A DNA stretch of 18,037 nt from Candidatus Vogelbacteria bacterium CG22_combo_CG10-13_8_21_14_all_37_9 (GTDB lineage Bacteria; Patescibacteriota; Minisyncoccia; Phycocordibacterales; XYD1-FULL-46-19). The stretch covers positions 5,435-23,471 of the forward strand of contig PCSX01000023.1 of the NCBI GenBank assembly GCA_002772495.1, written 5' to 3'. The notes under the pieces were generated by a model that worked only from the letters and a program-made list of their open reading frames with translations, did not search any database and was not told the origin of the DNA. Shown here in pieces: positions 1-7,185 of the stretch. Position 1 is the stretch's first letter, and every line of letters begins with the position of its first letter. The translations under genes and the position numbers were made by a program.

Positions 1-740
1 TTTGCTTCAGCTACTAAAGCAAAACCCGCTTTTTTGACTTCTCTTTCTTCGACAAAGCCAATAATAGCTTTCAATTGAGTGATCATAATCTCGATTGATT
101 TTTCCAGAGCCGCTCGAGGAGAAACCGAACCATCAGTTTCTAAATGAATTCTAAGTTTATTGTAATCAGTTTGATCACCAACGCGCATATGTTCTACCTC
201 ATAAGCGACCCGACGAATAGGAGTATAGATGGCATCGATCGCAATGGTACCGATATCCACTTTTTCTTTTTGGTGAACTTCCTTAGGGACATAACCTAAA
301 CCTTTTTCCAAAGTAATTTCAAGATCAAGAATAGTATTTTTATCAGTGATAGTGGCAATCAATTGCTCTGGGTTCATTATTTCTACTTGACCAGAAGTTT
401 TAATATCAGCGGCGGTCACTTCTTTTATTTCTTTAACTTTCAAATGTAAGGTTTGAGCTTCATCACCCACCACTTTAAATCTAATTCGTTTAAGATTGAG
501 AATGATTCCAATCACGTCTTCTTTAACTCCATCAATCGTGGAAAATTCATGACTAATGCCATCAATTTTGATTTTAGTAATAGCAAAACCAGGTAGAGAA
601 GATAGAATAATTCTTCGCAAAGAATTACCCAAGGTGTGACCATAACCAGGATAAAGACCGTCAATTTCATAGACCCCAGAAAATTGATCTTCAGAAACGA
701 CTAAAGGCTTAGATGGCAGAATGATGTTAAAATCAGGCAT
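1..740 (-). CDS. rpoA: DNA-directed RNA polymerase subunit alpha, partial (C-terminal end off the window)
   Basis: Alpha subunit of RNA polymerase; its dimer is the platform on which beta and beta' assemble. The frame opens with ATG at 738-740 and stays open to the left edge, giving about 246 residues, which covers the N-terminal dimerisation/assembly domain. The translation begins MPDFNIILPSKPL and contains the family hallmark GYGHTLGNSLRRI near residues 38-50, followed by SSLPGFAIT and later AIYTPIRRVAYEVEHMRVG, all typical of alpha. The alpha C-terminal DNA-binding domain would lie beyond position 1 and cannot be judged. It sits 43 nt downstream of rpsD in the usual order rpsM-rpsK-rpsD-rpoA, so co-transcription is likely. 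No Shine-Dalgarno sequence is evident. Identification is secure; only completeness is unknown. Confidence 0.97.
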   Translation of the reverse strand, partial: MPDFNIILPSKPLVVSEDQFSGVYEIDGLYPGYGHTLGNSLRRIILSSLPGFAITKIKIDGISHEFSTIDGVKEDVIGIILNLKRIRFKVVGDEAQTLHLKVKEIKEVTAADIKTSGQVEIMNPEQLIATITDKNTILDLEITLEKGLGYVPKEVHQKEKVDIGTIAIDAIYTPIRRVAYEVEHMRVGDQTDYNKLRIHLETDGSVSPRAALEKSIEIMITQLKAIIGFVEEREVKKAGFALVAEA

Positions 741-783
741 AAAATTTAAGACAAATAGCTTATAAGCTTATAAAAAATAAAAA

Positions 784-1398
784 TTAAACTCGGCTGTAAT
801 ATTCAAGAATCGCCCCAAAATTAAGGGTTAATTCACTGGAGCCTAAACCGGGTAAACCTTTAACTTGACCTTCGTTTTTAACTAAATCGTAAACTAACCA
901 TTCTGGAATAGTGGCTGTTTTTAAACGTTCTTCTAATTCTTTAAATTTGCCATTATCTCGACTCCCAGGTCGAATTTGAATTACCTCATCTTTTCGAATC
1001 TGATAAGAAGGAATAGTCACTTTCTTGCCATTAACTAAAATATGGCCATGCGAAACAGTTTGTCGAGCGGCTAAACGAGTAGCGGCTAAACCTAAACGGT
1101 AAACGGTATTATCTAAACGACTTTCTAATAATTTATAAAGTTCAGTATTAGGATCACCACCTTTAGTCGCTCGGGCTTTTTTGACATAATTAGAAAAAGT
1201 TCTTTCAGTCAAAGCATAGGTCATTCGGGCTTTCTGCTTTTCTAAAAGCTGTTGACCATATTCACTTTGACCACGTCGACCTCTCTTACTAATTACTTTT
1301 TTAGCTGTACCAGAGACAGTAAATTTAGTCGTTTGGCATTTACCAAAGACTCGATCTCCTAAACGACGACAAATTTTGTAACGTGGTCCGATTTTCAT
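784..1398 (-). CDS. rpsD: 30S ribosomal protein S4
   Basis: Primary 16S rRNA-binding protein that nucleates 30S assembly and in many bacteria represses its own operon. 204 residues, a normal length. The S4 RNA-binding domain spans about residues 92-155 (SRLDNTVYRLGLAATRLAARQ, then SHGHILVNGKKVTIPSYQI). The N-terminal part has only two cysteines, C10 and C21, rather than the four-cysteine zinc site of C+ type S4 proteins, so this is a zinc-free form. It begins 147 nt after rpsK, an unusually long gap for this otherwise compacted operon, and has no visible Shine-Dalgarno sequence. By analogy with other bacteria, the AT-rich spacer could hold a regulatory or promoter element, but I cannot show one. 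Family call is certain. Confidence 0.98.
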   Translation of the reverse strand: MKIGPRYKICRRLGDRVFGKCQTTKFTVSGTAKKVISKRGRRGQSEYGQQLLEKQKARMTYALTERTFSNYVKKARATKGGDPNTELYKLLESRLDNTVYRLGLAATRLAARQTVSHGHILVNGKKVTIPSYQIRKDEVIQIRPGSRDNGKFKELEERLKTATIPEWLVYDLVKNEGQVKGLPGLGSSELTLNFGAILEYYSRV

Positions 1399-1545
1399 AA
1401 AGATAATTTAAAATGAAAACATTAAACTGAAAAATTACAATTTAAAATACAAAATGAACTAATTTCAAAATTGGTTTTTGAATTTAGATAATTATCAGAT
1501 TTTTTTCTGTCATTTTCCATTTTGATTTTTAAATTTTTACTTATT
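1399..1545. repeat. AT-rich low-complexity spacer between rpsK and rpsD
   Basis: 147 nt almost entirely made of A/T runs with phrases such as AATTTAAAA, CAAAATG and AAAATTGG, some of which recur in inverted orientation (for example CATTTTG near 1519 against CAAAATG near 1449). The arms are imperfect, so I see a degenerate inverted-repeat structure rather than a clean hairpin. Similar A/T phrases occur at 5356-5385 and inside mnmA at 7929-7965. It holds no ORF. Confidence 0.45.
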
Positions 1546-1977
1546 CTAAACGCGACGAGGTTTAGGTCGCTTAGGTCCATTAAAAGGCACTGGGGTAACA
1601 TCTTTGATATTATTAATCACAAAACCACGAGCCACAAAAGCTCGGATCGCTGATTCCCGACCAGCGCCAATACCTTTGAGAATAATATCGACTTCTTTTA
1701 CCCCCATATCGGTCGCCCGATCAGCTAAAAGCTCACCGACTTTACCAGCGGCAAAAGGTGTCCCCTTTTTAGAGCCTTTAAAACCTAAGGAACCAGAAGA
1801 GGACCAAGCCACCACTCGACCTTCCTTATCGCTTAAATTGACGGTGGTATTGTTATAAGAGGCGTTGATGTGCATAACAGCATAATCCAACTTCTTTTTA
1901 GCCGACTTTGAAGAAGAGCGAGTTTGTTTACCCTCTCCTTCACCACCTGATTTTTTAATAACCCGTTTTTTTCCCAT
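1546..1977 (-). CDS. rpsK: 30S ribosomal protein S11
   Basis: Small-subunit protein of the platform, next to the Shine-Dalgarno/anti-Shine-Dalgarno helix. 143 residues, slightly longer than usual because of a lysine/serine-rich N-terminal tail of about 30 residues. The core is unmistakable: ASYNNTTVNLSDKEG near 39-53, AWSSSGSLGFKGSKKGTPFAA near 57-77, and GAGRESAIRAF and DVTPVPFNGPKRPKPRRV at the C terminus. The usual GPGxGRE loop reads GIGAGRE and the common NGCRPPKRRRV tail is NGPKRPKPRRV. The start ATG is 3 nt after the rpsM stop, so translational coupling within the alpha operon is likely. Confidence 0.98.
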   Translation of the reverse strand: MGKKRVIKKSGGEGEGKQTRSSSKSAKKKLDYAVMHINASYNNTTVNLSDKEGRVVAWSSSGSLGFKGSKKGTPFAAGKVGELLADRATDMGVKEVDIILKGIGAGRESAIRAFVARGFVINNIKDVTPVPFNGPKRPKPRRV

Positions 1978-1980
1978 ATT

Positions 1981-2361
1981 TTATTTCTTTTCAACTTTCT
2001 TCTTACCAGAACCCATTGTTTTACGAACATTACCGCGTCTGGTTCGAGAATTAGTTTTAGTGCGTTGACCCCGAGAAGGTAGAGAATGTAAATGACGTGA
2101 ACCGCGATAAGATTTGATGTCTTTCAGCCGTTTGATATTGTTGGAAATTTCTCGTTTGAGATCACCCTCGGTTTTTAAAGCTTCAATTATTCGACGAAGT
2201 TTATTTTCTTGATCAGCATCTAGTTTACCGGCTTTTAAACCTGGCTCTAATCCAGACTCAATAATTATTTTTTGAGCCAAAGGACGACCAATCCCGTAAA
2301 GACTGGTTAAAGCGATTTCTAAACGCTTTTCATTAGGTAAAGTGACACCGGAGATTCTCAT
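1981..2361 (-). CDS. rpsM: 30S ribosomal protein S13
   Basis: Head protein of the 30S subunit that bridges to the large subunit and contacts tRNA through its basic tail. 126 residues, normal length. It starts MRISGVTLPNEKRLEIALTS, continues with the helix-hairpin-helix LYGIGRPLAQKII, and ends with the diagnostic SYRGSRHLHSLPSRGQRTKTN motif and the basic TRRGNVRKTMGSGKKK tail. The start lies 2 nt after the rpmJ stop and the stop lies 3 nt before the rpsK start, consistent with one polycistronic message. No Shine-Dalgarno sequence is visible, so coupling to the upstream gene is probably how it is translated. Confidence 0.98.
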   Translation of the reverse strand: MRISGVTLPNEKRLEIALTSLYGIGRPLAQKIIIESGLEPGLKAGKLDADQENKLRRIIEALKTEGDLKREISNNIKRLKDIKSYRGSRHLHSLPSRGQRTKTNSRTRRGNVRKTMGSGKKKVEKK

Positions 2362-2363
2362 AT

Positions 2364-2480
2364 TTAAGCTTGTTTTTGTTTATGACGAGGTTTATTCGGA
2401 CAAATAATATATAAATGGCCACGTCGTTTGACCATTTTACATTGAGCACAACGTTTTTTGATTGTTGATTTAACTTGCAT
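2364..2480 (-). CDS. rpmJ: 50S ribosomal protein L36
   Basis: Smallest large-subunit protein. The reading frame from ATG 2478-2480 to TAA 2364-2366 gives 38 residues, beginning MQVKSTIKKRCAQCKMVKRR and ending CPNKPRHKQKQA. The zinc-ribbon ligands are present: C11, C14, C27 and H33. The last spacing, Cys-x5-His, is one residue longer than the usual Cys-x4-His because of an extra lysine. The gene sits between infA (14 nt upstream) and rpsM (2 nt downstream), its standard position, which supports the call despite its size. Confidence 0.96.
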   Translation of the reverse strand: MQVKSTIKKRCAQCKMVKRRGHLYIICPNKPRHKQKQA

Positions 2481-2494
2481 AAAAAAATGGCAAC

Positions 2495-2728
2495 CTATAA
2501 ACGACGGGTAATTCTCCCTTTACCCCCATAGATGTCGAGGACTAAAGAAACTTTATCCCCAACCAAGACTCGAATGCGATTAAGTCGCATTTTGCCCGCT
2601 ATATAAGCGAGAACCTCTTTTCCATCTGGTTCAACTTTAACCTTGAATAAAGTGTTGGGGAGAGCCTCAACTACTACACCCAAGACTGACTCATCGGATT
2701 TAGCCGATGACTGATTTTGATCATTCAT
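2495..2728 (-). CDS. infA: Translation initiation factor IF-1
   Basis: Small OB-fold factor that blocks the ribosomal A site during initiation. 77 residues. After a polar N-terminal extension of about 14 residues the family signature follows: [17 protein letters not shown], then [24 protein letters not shown] and GRITRRL at the end. The start ATG at 2726-2728 is preceded by a short AGG 5 nt upstream, a weak ribosome-binding site. A good promoter lies just upstream (2742-2771), so infA probably heads the alpha-operon transcript here. In many bacteria secY-adk-map precede infA; here the neighbour is the baseplate-J-like gene. Confidence 0.97.
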   Translation of the reverse strand: MNDQNQSSAKSDESVLGVVVEALPNTLFKVKVEPDGKEVLAYIAGKMRLNRIRVLVGDKVSLVLDIYGGKGRITRRL

Positions 2729-2741
2729 TATTGCCTGATAT

Positions 2742-2771
2742 ATAGTAACAAATTATAGACCTAAAAGTCAA
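2742..2771 (-). promoter_or_regulatory. Predicted promoter for infA and the alpha operon
   Basis: On the minus strand there is a TTGACT -35 box (2766-2771), an 18-nt spacer, and a TACTAT -10 box (2742-2747) preceded by TG at the extended -10 position. Predicted transcription starts about 9 nt before the infA ATG, giving a very short leader. Based on consensus matching only. Confidence 0.55.
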
Positions 2772-2785
2772 GGTTAATTAGTGGA

Positions 2786-4153
2786 TTAGGGCCTTTTACT
2801 ATCATTATTGATACTAAGGTTTATTTTAGCCGGATTCTTGGGGAAAGTCCAGAGCCAAGGCGGGAAAAAGCTTGGGGTAACCGTATTAATAGCCGGGAAT
2901 TCTGAAGCTAAAATTTTATGCATTTCACTACTACTAACTCCGGCTAAGCGAGCCTTTAACTTATCAAGATCAAAGAGCCAAACTAAATGAGCTTTTCCTT
3001 CTAGACTGAAGAACATTTTTTCCACCTTAGAAAAATCAAGTAAGTCTTTATTTTGAAGCGTAAATTGGAGTTGATCTAAATTGGTGATATCCACTGGTAA
3101 GCCATCATAATTAGGGCTCCACTGTTTGGCTAAATATCGAGCTAATTCTTGTCGATCAAAGATCAAACCTGACAAATCAGCTCGTAAAGCCACGTAAGTT
3201 TTTCCGGCTGGTAACTGGCTTTGATCAGAAATAATGACATCAGTAAATTTTATTTGAATAGCATCAGGGAAAAGAACAAACTTGGCTGGTAAATCTTGAC
3301 GAGCTTTTTTAATAATTCTCTCTCGTAGAATTTTCTGTAAAGCTTGATGGTTCGACTCTAGATCAACGGTCGAGACTTTTTTGACGGTTCCTACAAAGCC
3401 ACCACTGATATCGGTTTTAGAGCGAGCAAAGAAACCTTGAAATTTAGGGCTACCCACAAAACCCGGAATAGTAAAATCAGTATTAGAACGATTATATTCC
3501 ACTCCAGCTTTATCAGCAAAAACAGTGACCTCAATCTGACCGGGAATAATCTCGGAACCTTTTTTAGTATAACCTGGTACAGTTACAGACTTTTGAATGC
3601 GGTAAATTTTACCATCAGGCGCTTCAAAGCGAGTATTAGTAACTAGAGACTGTTTAGCGGTGCTATATTTATTGTAAATAATAATTTGCCCTTGAGCTTT
3701 TGTCGAAACTTTTTCTTGACCAGTGGCATCAACAATCCTTTTTTCAGTATCTTGAATACCTGAAATAGTGCTAAAAGTCAGAGCGGGGTCGGTCGTGCTA
3801 GCAGTGGTGGTTGATAAAATAGCCGGAATCAAACCACTTAAAAAGATATCCCCTTGAGTCGGAATAATCACCAAACTAACTCGGCCGAAAATTTTAGTAA
3901 AAGCAAAGAGACCTAAAACAAAAATTAGTAGAACAACAACCAAGCCAGTCCAAAACTTCCAGTCGTATTTACTAGTACGATTGGAACTAACTGAATTCCG
4001 ATACCAATCTTTTTCTGATTCATTTATTTGATCACTATTGTTACCACGTCCATTACCACGATAAATCTCTTCTATTTCGGTAGCTCGACTAACAGTCTTT
4101 TTTTCTGGACTCTTAGATTCTTTAGCGGTTTTTTTAGAATTGATATCTTTCAT
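2786..4153 (-). CDS. Membrane-anchored baseplate J-like protein of unknown function
   Basis: 455 residues. Residues 1-65 are charged, serine/lysine-rich and predicted cytoplasmic; one transmembrane helix spans about 68-87 (TGLVVVLLIFVLGLFAFTK); the rest should be outside the membrane. The middle contains a pattern I associate with baseplate-J/gp47-like proteins of CPR genomes: IIIYNKYSTAKQSLVTNTRF, then APDGKIYRI, VTVPGYTKKG, VTVFADKAGVEYN, TIPGFVGSPKFQGFFARS and GGFVG. That family link is from memory of similar proteins, not a database search. It starts 6 nt after the PilM-like gene ends, so the two are probably co-transcribed and may act together at the cell envelope. No Shine-Dalgarno sequence is seen. 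The function is unknown; an envelope or pilus-like assembly role is inference. Confidence 0.7.
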   Translation of the reverse strand: MKDINSKKTAKESKSPEKKTVSRATEIEEIYRGNGRGNNSDQINESEKDWYRNSVSSNRTSKYDWKFWTGLVVVLLIFVLGLFAFTKIFGRVSLVIIPTQGDIFLSGLIPAILSTTTASTTDPALTFSTISGIQDTEKRIVDATGQEKVSTKAQGQIIIYNKYSTAKQSLVTNTRFEAPDGKIYRIQKSVTVPGYTKKGSEIIPGQIEVTVFADKAGVEYNRSNTDFTIPGFVGSPKFQGFFARSKTDISGGFVGTVKKVSTVDLESNHQALQKILRERIIKKARQDLPAKFVLFPDAIQIKFTDVIISDQSQLPAGKTYVALRADLSGLIFDRQELARYLAKQWSPNYDGLPVDITNLDQLQFTLQNKDLLDFSKVEKMFFSLEGKAHLVWLFDLDKLKARLAGVSSSEMHKILASEFPAINTVTPSFFPPWLWTFPKNPAKINLSINNDSKRP

Positions 4154-4159
4154 TATTGT

Positions 4160-5329
4160 TTATTTAGGGTTATTAGCCAAGAATACAGCCACCAGACGCA
4201 GAAGCGGTGAGGCACTAGAATTCATTTTAAGCTCTTTTGGTAATAAATTCAATAAGCTTTCGGCAGTGGATAACCTTAACGACCCTCGATTAATCACTAA
4301 AGCTTGGATAGCTTCGTCTCGTAAAAATTCGCGAAAGAAAAAATTAGCATAATCATCACCCAATAAATAAATATGGGGAAAGATAAAAGTTTGTTCACTA
4401 ATTTTTTTTAAAGCTTGGATAAAGTAATCTAACCAGATTTTTTGTTCAACGACTAAAATATCAGTTAGTCGATCTCGCGCCTTAGTTTCCAATTTACCTT
4501 CATAATAAAGTCGCAAACTTTCACCCGCTTCGGTCAAATTGGTATTAGCTCCGGTGGCAATTTTTTTTAATAAATAATTCAAACCATAAGGAAAAGAAAA
4601 GTGGCTAGAAAAATGCCGGTTATGAACCGCGATTAGATCGGTCAGTTCTCCACCCGCATCTAAAATTAGATAGTCATCCGGCTTAGCCTCCAATAAATGA
4701 TCTAGGGCTTGATAGGCAAGCAAGGGAAAAGTGGCAAACTTGATTTGATTAACTTGAGTTGATACTTTAACAGCATCAGCCAAACGCGATAAAACTTTTT
4801 TAGAACCTAAGCTTAGATATTGTTTGGCTCTGAAAAATTTTATTTTTTGACGAAGGGCCGTCTTCATCGGATAACCATTAATTTCCAAAGACATGACTTT
4901 ATTTTCAATCAAAACATTTTTATCTCCCTTTAAAACGGAGAACAAAAGTGGCTCTTTAGCTAAATAATCACTAGCCGATTTACTAGCTAAAACATCTAAT
5001 TTAGTTTGATCAAAAAGCCAAGCTTGATCAGAATTTTGACTTAAAGTTTTGGAAACAGCCAAAAAAAGTGGAGCGGGTAGAATAATTTGATACTTTTCTG
5101 GCTTCGGATTAAGAGTTAGTGGGATTTCAGCTAAACTAGTTTTAATTACATCCTCGGCTTCAGTTAAAAAAGTTTCTAGATTATCGGAAGCCCGAGCTTT
5201 AAAAGTCTTGAGAGCCGACCAAATAATTTGGCCGGTCGAGTTAACAATCACCAAAGATACTGATCCGGAGCCTAAATCAATTAGACCAATACTTTGTTTA
5301 GTTTTTTTCGGCCAAGAAAAAAAAGACAT
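4160..5329 (-). CDS. PilM/FtsA-like actin-fold ATPase
   Basis: 389 residues with the nucleotide-binding signatures of the actin/Hsp70 (ASKHA) superfamily: phosphate-1 loop IGLIDLGSGSVSLVIV at about 14-29, phosphate-2 loop YLILDAGGELTDLIAV at about 220-235, and an adenosine-type motif HIYLLGDDYANFF near 319-331. The order and overall length fit PilM/FtsA-type proteins, which sit at the inner face of the membrane and connect to a membrane partner. The next gene, 6 nt downstream, encodes a single-helix membrane protein with a cytoplasmic N-terminal tail, a plausible partner. Sequence is too divergent to say pilM itself, and no other pilus genes are in the window. The start ATG at 5327-5329 lies 6 nt after a TATAAT box, suggesting a leaderless mRNA. 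Confidence 0.7.
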   Translation of the reverse strand: MSFFSWPKKTKQSIGLIDLGSGSVSLVIVNSTGQIIWSALKTFKARASDNLETFLTEAEDVIKTSLAEIPLTLNPKPEKYQIILPAPLFLAVSKTLSQNSDQAWLFDQTKLDVLASKSASDYLAKEPLLFSVLKGDKNVLIENKVMSLEINGYPMKTALRQKIKFFRAKQYLSLGSKKVLSRLADAVKVSTQVNQIKFATFPLLAYQALDHLLEAKPDDYLILDAGGELTDLIAVHNRHFSSHFSFPYGLNYLLKKIATGANTNLTEAGESLRLYYEGKLETKARDRLTDILVVEQKIWLDYFIQALKKISEQTFIFPHIYLLGDDYANFFFREFLRDEAIQALVINRGSLRLSTAESLLNLLPKELKMNSSASPLLRLVAVFLANNPK

Positions 5330-5334
5330 AGGTA

Positions 5335-5355
5335 AATTATAACATAGTTATAATT
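5335..5355 (-). promoter_or_regulatory. Extended -10 promoter inside a perfect palindrome, upstream of the PilM-like gene
   Basis: The minus strand holds TATAAT (5336-5341) preceded by TGT, a full extended -10 element, only 6 nt before the ATG. No good -35 box is seen. The same bases form a perfect inverted repeat: 9-nt arms AATTATAAC and GTTATAATT around a 3-nt centre. A regulator bound here would cover the -10 box, so it may be an operator; that is inference. Confidence 0.55.
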
Positions 5356-5390
5356 GAAAATTAAAGATTAAAAATAAAAGATCAAAGATA

Positions 5391-7166
5391 CTATTCTAAA
5401 ATTGCTTTAATCCGGCGGACACCAGCTGATATCGCTTCTTCTTTAATAATTTTAAAATGACCTAGCTCGCCAGTATTAGTAACATGAGGACCGCCACAAA
5501 ATTCTTTCGAATAAGCCGAGGCTAAATCCGAACCAATAAAATAAACCGACACCTCGTCACCATATTTTTCCGAAAAAAGATGATGCGCCCCAGATTGCTC
5601 CGCTTCGGCTTTTGGTAAAATGACTTGTTGAACTGACAAACTAGCTTGAATTTTTTCATTGACAATCTTTTCTACCGCTTGTTTTTGTTCGTCGTTTAGT
5701 TTGGCTGAATAGGCAAAATCGAAGCGTAGGCGCTCATCAGTGATATTGCTCCCCTTTTGGACTACTTCTGGGCCTAAGACATCTCGGAGGGCCTGATGAA
5801 GCAAATGGGTAGCGGTATGATAACGGATAATTTGTTCACTATTACCACCCAAACCACCTTTAAACTTTTGGTCAGAACCAGCTTTAGATAGTTCTTGGTG
5901 AGATTTCATAGCTAAATCAAAACCCTTAATATCGACAGTGATATTTTTTTCCCGGGCTAAATCTATAATAATATCAATCGGTAGACCATAAGAAGAATAG
6001 AGGGCAAAAGCTTCTGGGGCCGAAAGAGATTTTTTTCCTTTAATATTTTTTTCAAACTCAGTCAAACCTTTTTCTAAAGCACTACGGAATTTTTCTTTTT
6101 CACTTGTAAATACTGTAATAATTTTTTCTTCGTTAGTTTTTAATTCAATATAAAAATCGCTATACTGAATGATAATTTGTTTAATTAAATCAACCAAAAA
6201 ATCTGCCGGTAAAACTAATTGATCGGCAAAGCGAATGGCTCGACGAAGTAAACGACGTAAAATATAACCGCGATCAGTATTGGCAGGTAGTACCCCATCC
6301 GCCATCATAAAAACTCCCGCTCGCAAATGATCGACAATTATTCGCTCGGCTTTTTGATCTGAAACCTTGGCTTGACTTTGGATACTAGAAATTAAAGTTG
6401 AAAATAAATCTGTTTCGTAAACATTAGTTTTCTTTTGTAGAACCATCGCTAAGCGTTCGAGACCAGCACCCGTATCAACATTTTTTTGGGTCAGTTTACC
6501 AATCACTAGTCCGTCTTTCTTTTCATATTCCATGAAAACATCATTCCAAATTTCTACCACTTCCCGACGAGTATCGGCTACTAAAAATTCGGCTAGTGAT
6601 AAATCACCCAAACCTTTTTCGGTCACATCATAAAACATTTCCGTATCTGGGCCACAAGGACCATTGGCTCCCGGACTCCACCAATTATTTTCAGCTGGTA
6701 GAGCATAAATTCGATGGGCTGGAACACCGATCGATTGCCAGATCTGCTTTGATTCTTCATCTAGGGGCGAATTATCATCACCAGCAAAAATCGTCACATA
6801 CAATCGCTTTGGATCAAGACCAAAACCTTCTTCCTTACTGATCAATAATTCATAGCTCCATTTAATCGCCTCTTCCTTGAAATAGTCTCCGAGCGACCAA
6901 TTACCCAGCATCTGGAAAAAAGTGAGGTGGGTATTGTCACTAATATCATCAATATCAGTGGTCCGGACGCATTTTTGGACATCCACTAATCGCGTTCCAG
7001 CCGGATGAATTTGACCCAAAAGATAAGGTCCTAGGGGTTGCATTCCAGCCGTAATAAACAAGACCGATGGATCATTTTCCGGGATTAAGGAAGCCGAGGG
7101 AATAATCGTATGGCCTCGAGCAGTAAAAAATTTTAGAAACCGATCACGAATTTCATTAGAATTCAT
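5391..7166 (-). CDS. alaS: Alanyl-tRNA synthetase, short form lacking the C-Ala domain
   Basis: Class II synthetase that charges tRNA-Ala and hydrolyses mischarged tRNA. The catalytic domain is complete: motif-2 region VDVQKCVRTTDIDDISDNTH (62-80), FFQMLGNWSLGDYFK (83-97), NGPCGPDTEMFYD (168-180) and DTGAGLERLAM (231-241). The tRNA-recognition region follows, then an editing domain from about 445 with the metal ligands H450 and H454 (HTATH) and C557 and H561 (CGGPH). The protein stops at GVRRIKAILE, the end of the editing domain. At 591 residues it is far shorter than the roughly 875 of standard bacterial AlaRS, and the C-Ala oligomerisation/tRNA-binding domain is absent. The clean end suggests a natural short form, not a frameshift. 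It is the last gene of a run starting at 11149 and lies 19 nt after mnmA. Confidence 0.96.
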   Translation of the reverse strand: MNSNEIRDRFLKFFTARGHTIIPSASLIPENDPSVLFITAGMQPLGPYLLGQIHPAGTRLVDVQKCVRTTDIDDISDNTHLTFFQMLGNWSLGDYFKEEAIKWSYELLISKEEGFGLDPKRLYVTIFAGDDNSPLDEESKQIWQSIGVPAHRIYALPAENNWWSPGANGPCGPDTEMFYDVTEKGLGDLSLAEFLVADTRREVVEIWNDVFMEYEKKDGLVIGKLTQKNVDTGAGLERLAMVLQKKTNVYETDLFSTLISSIQSQAKVSDQKAERIIVDHLRAGVFMMADGVLPANTDRGYILRRLLRRAIRFADQLVLPADFLVDLIKQIIIQYSDFYIELKTNEEKIITVFTSEKEKFRSALEKGLTEFEKNIKGKKSLSAPEAFALYSSYGLPIDIIIDLAREKNITVDIKGFDLAMKSHQELSKAGSDQKFKGGLGGNSEQIIRYHTATHLLHQALRDVLGPEVVQKGSNITDERLRFDFAYSAKLNDEQKQAVEKIVNEKIQASLSVQQVILPKAEAEQSGAHHLFSEKYGDEVSVYFIGSDLASAYSKEFCGGPHVTNTGELGHFKIIKEEAISAGVRRIKAILE

Positions 7167-7185
7167 ATAGATAATTCAACTTATT

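Noticed and set aside
760..773. Perfect TTATAAGCTTATAA palindrome between rpsD and rpoA
   Set aside because: Short, A/T-rich and without a T tract; too weak to call a terminator or operator.
2808..4352. Open frames on the plus strand opposite the baseplate-J-like and PilM-like genes
   Set aside because: They are antisense shadows of well-supported genes, with no promoter, ribosome-binding site or recognisable domain.
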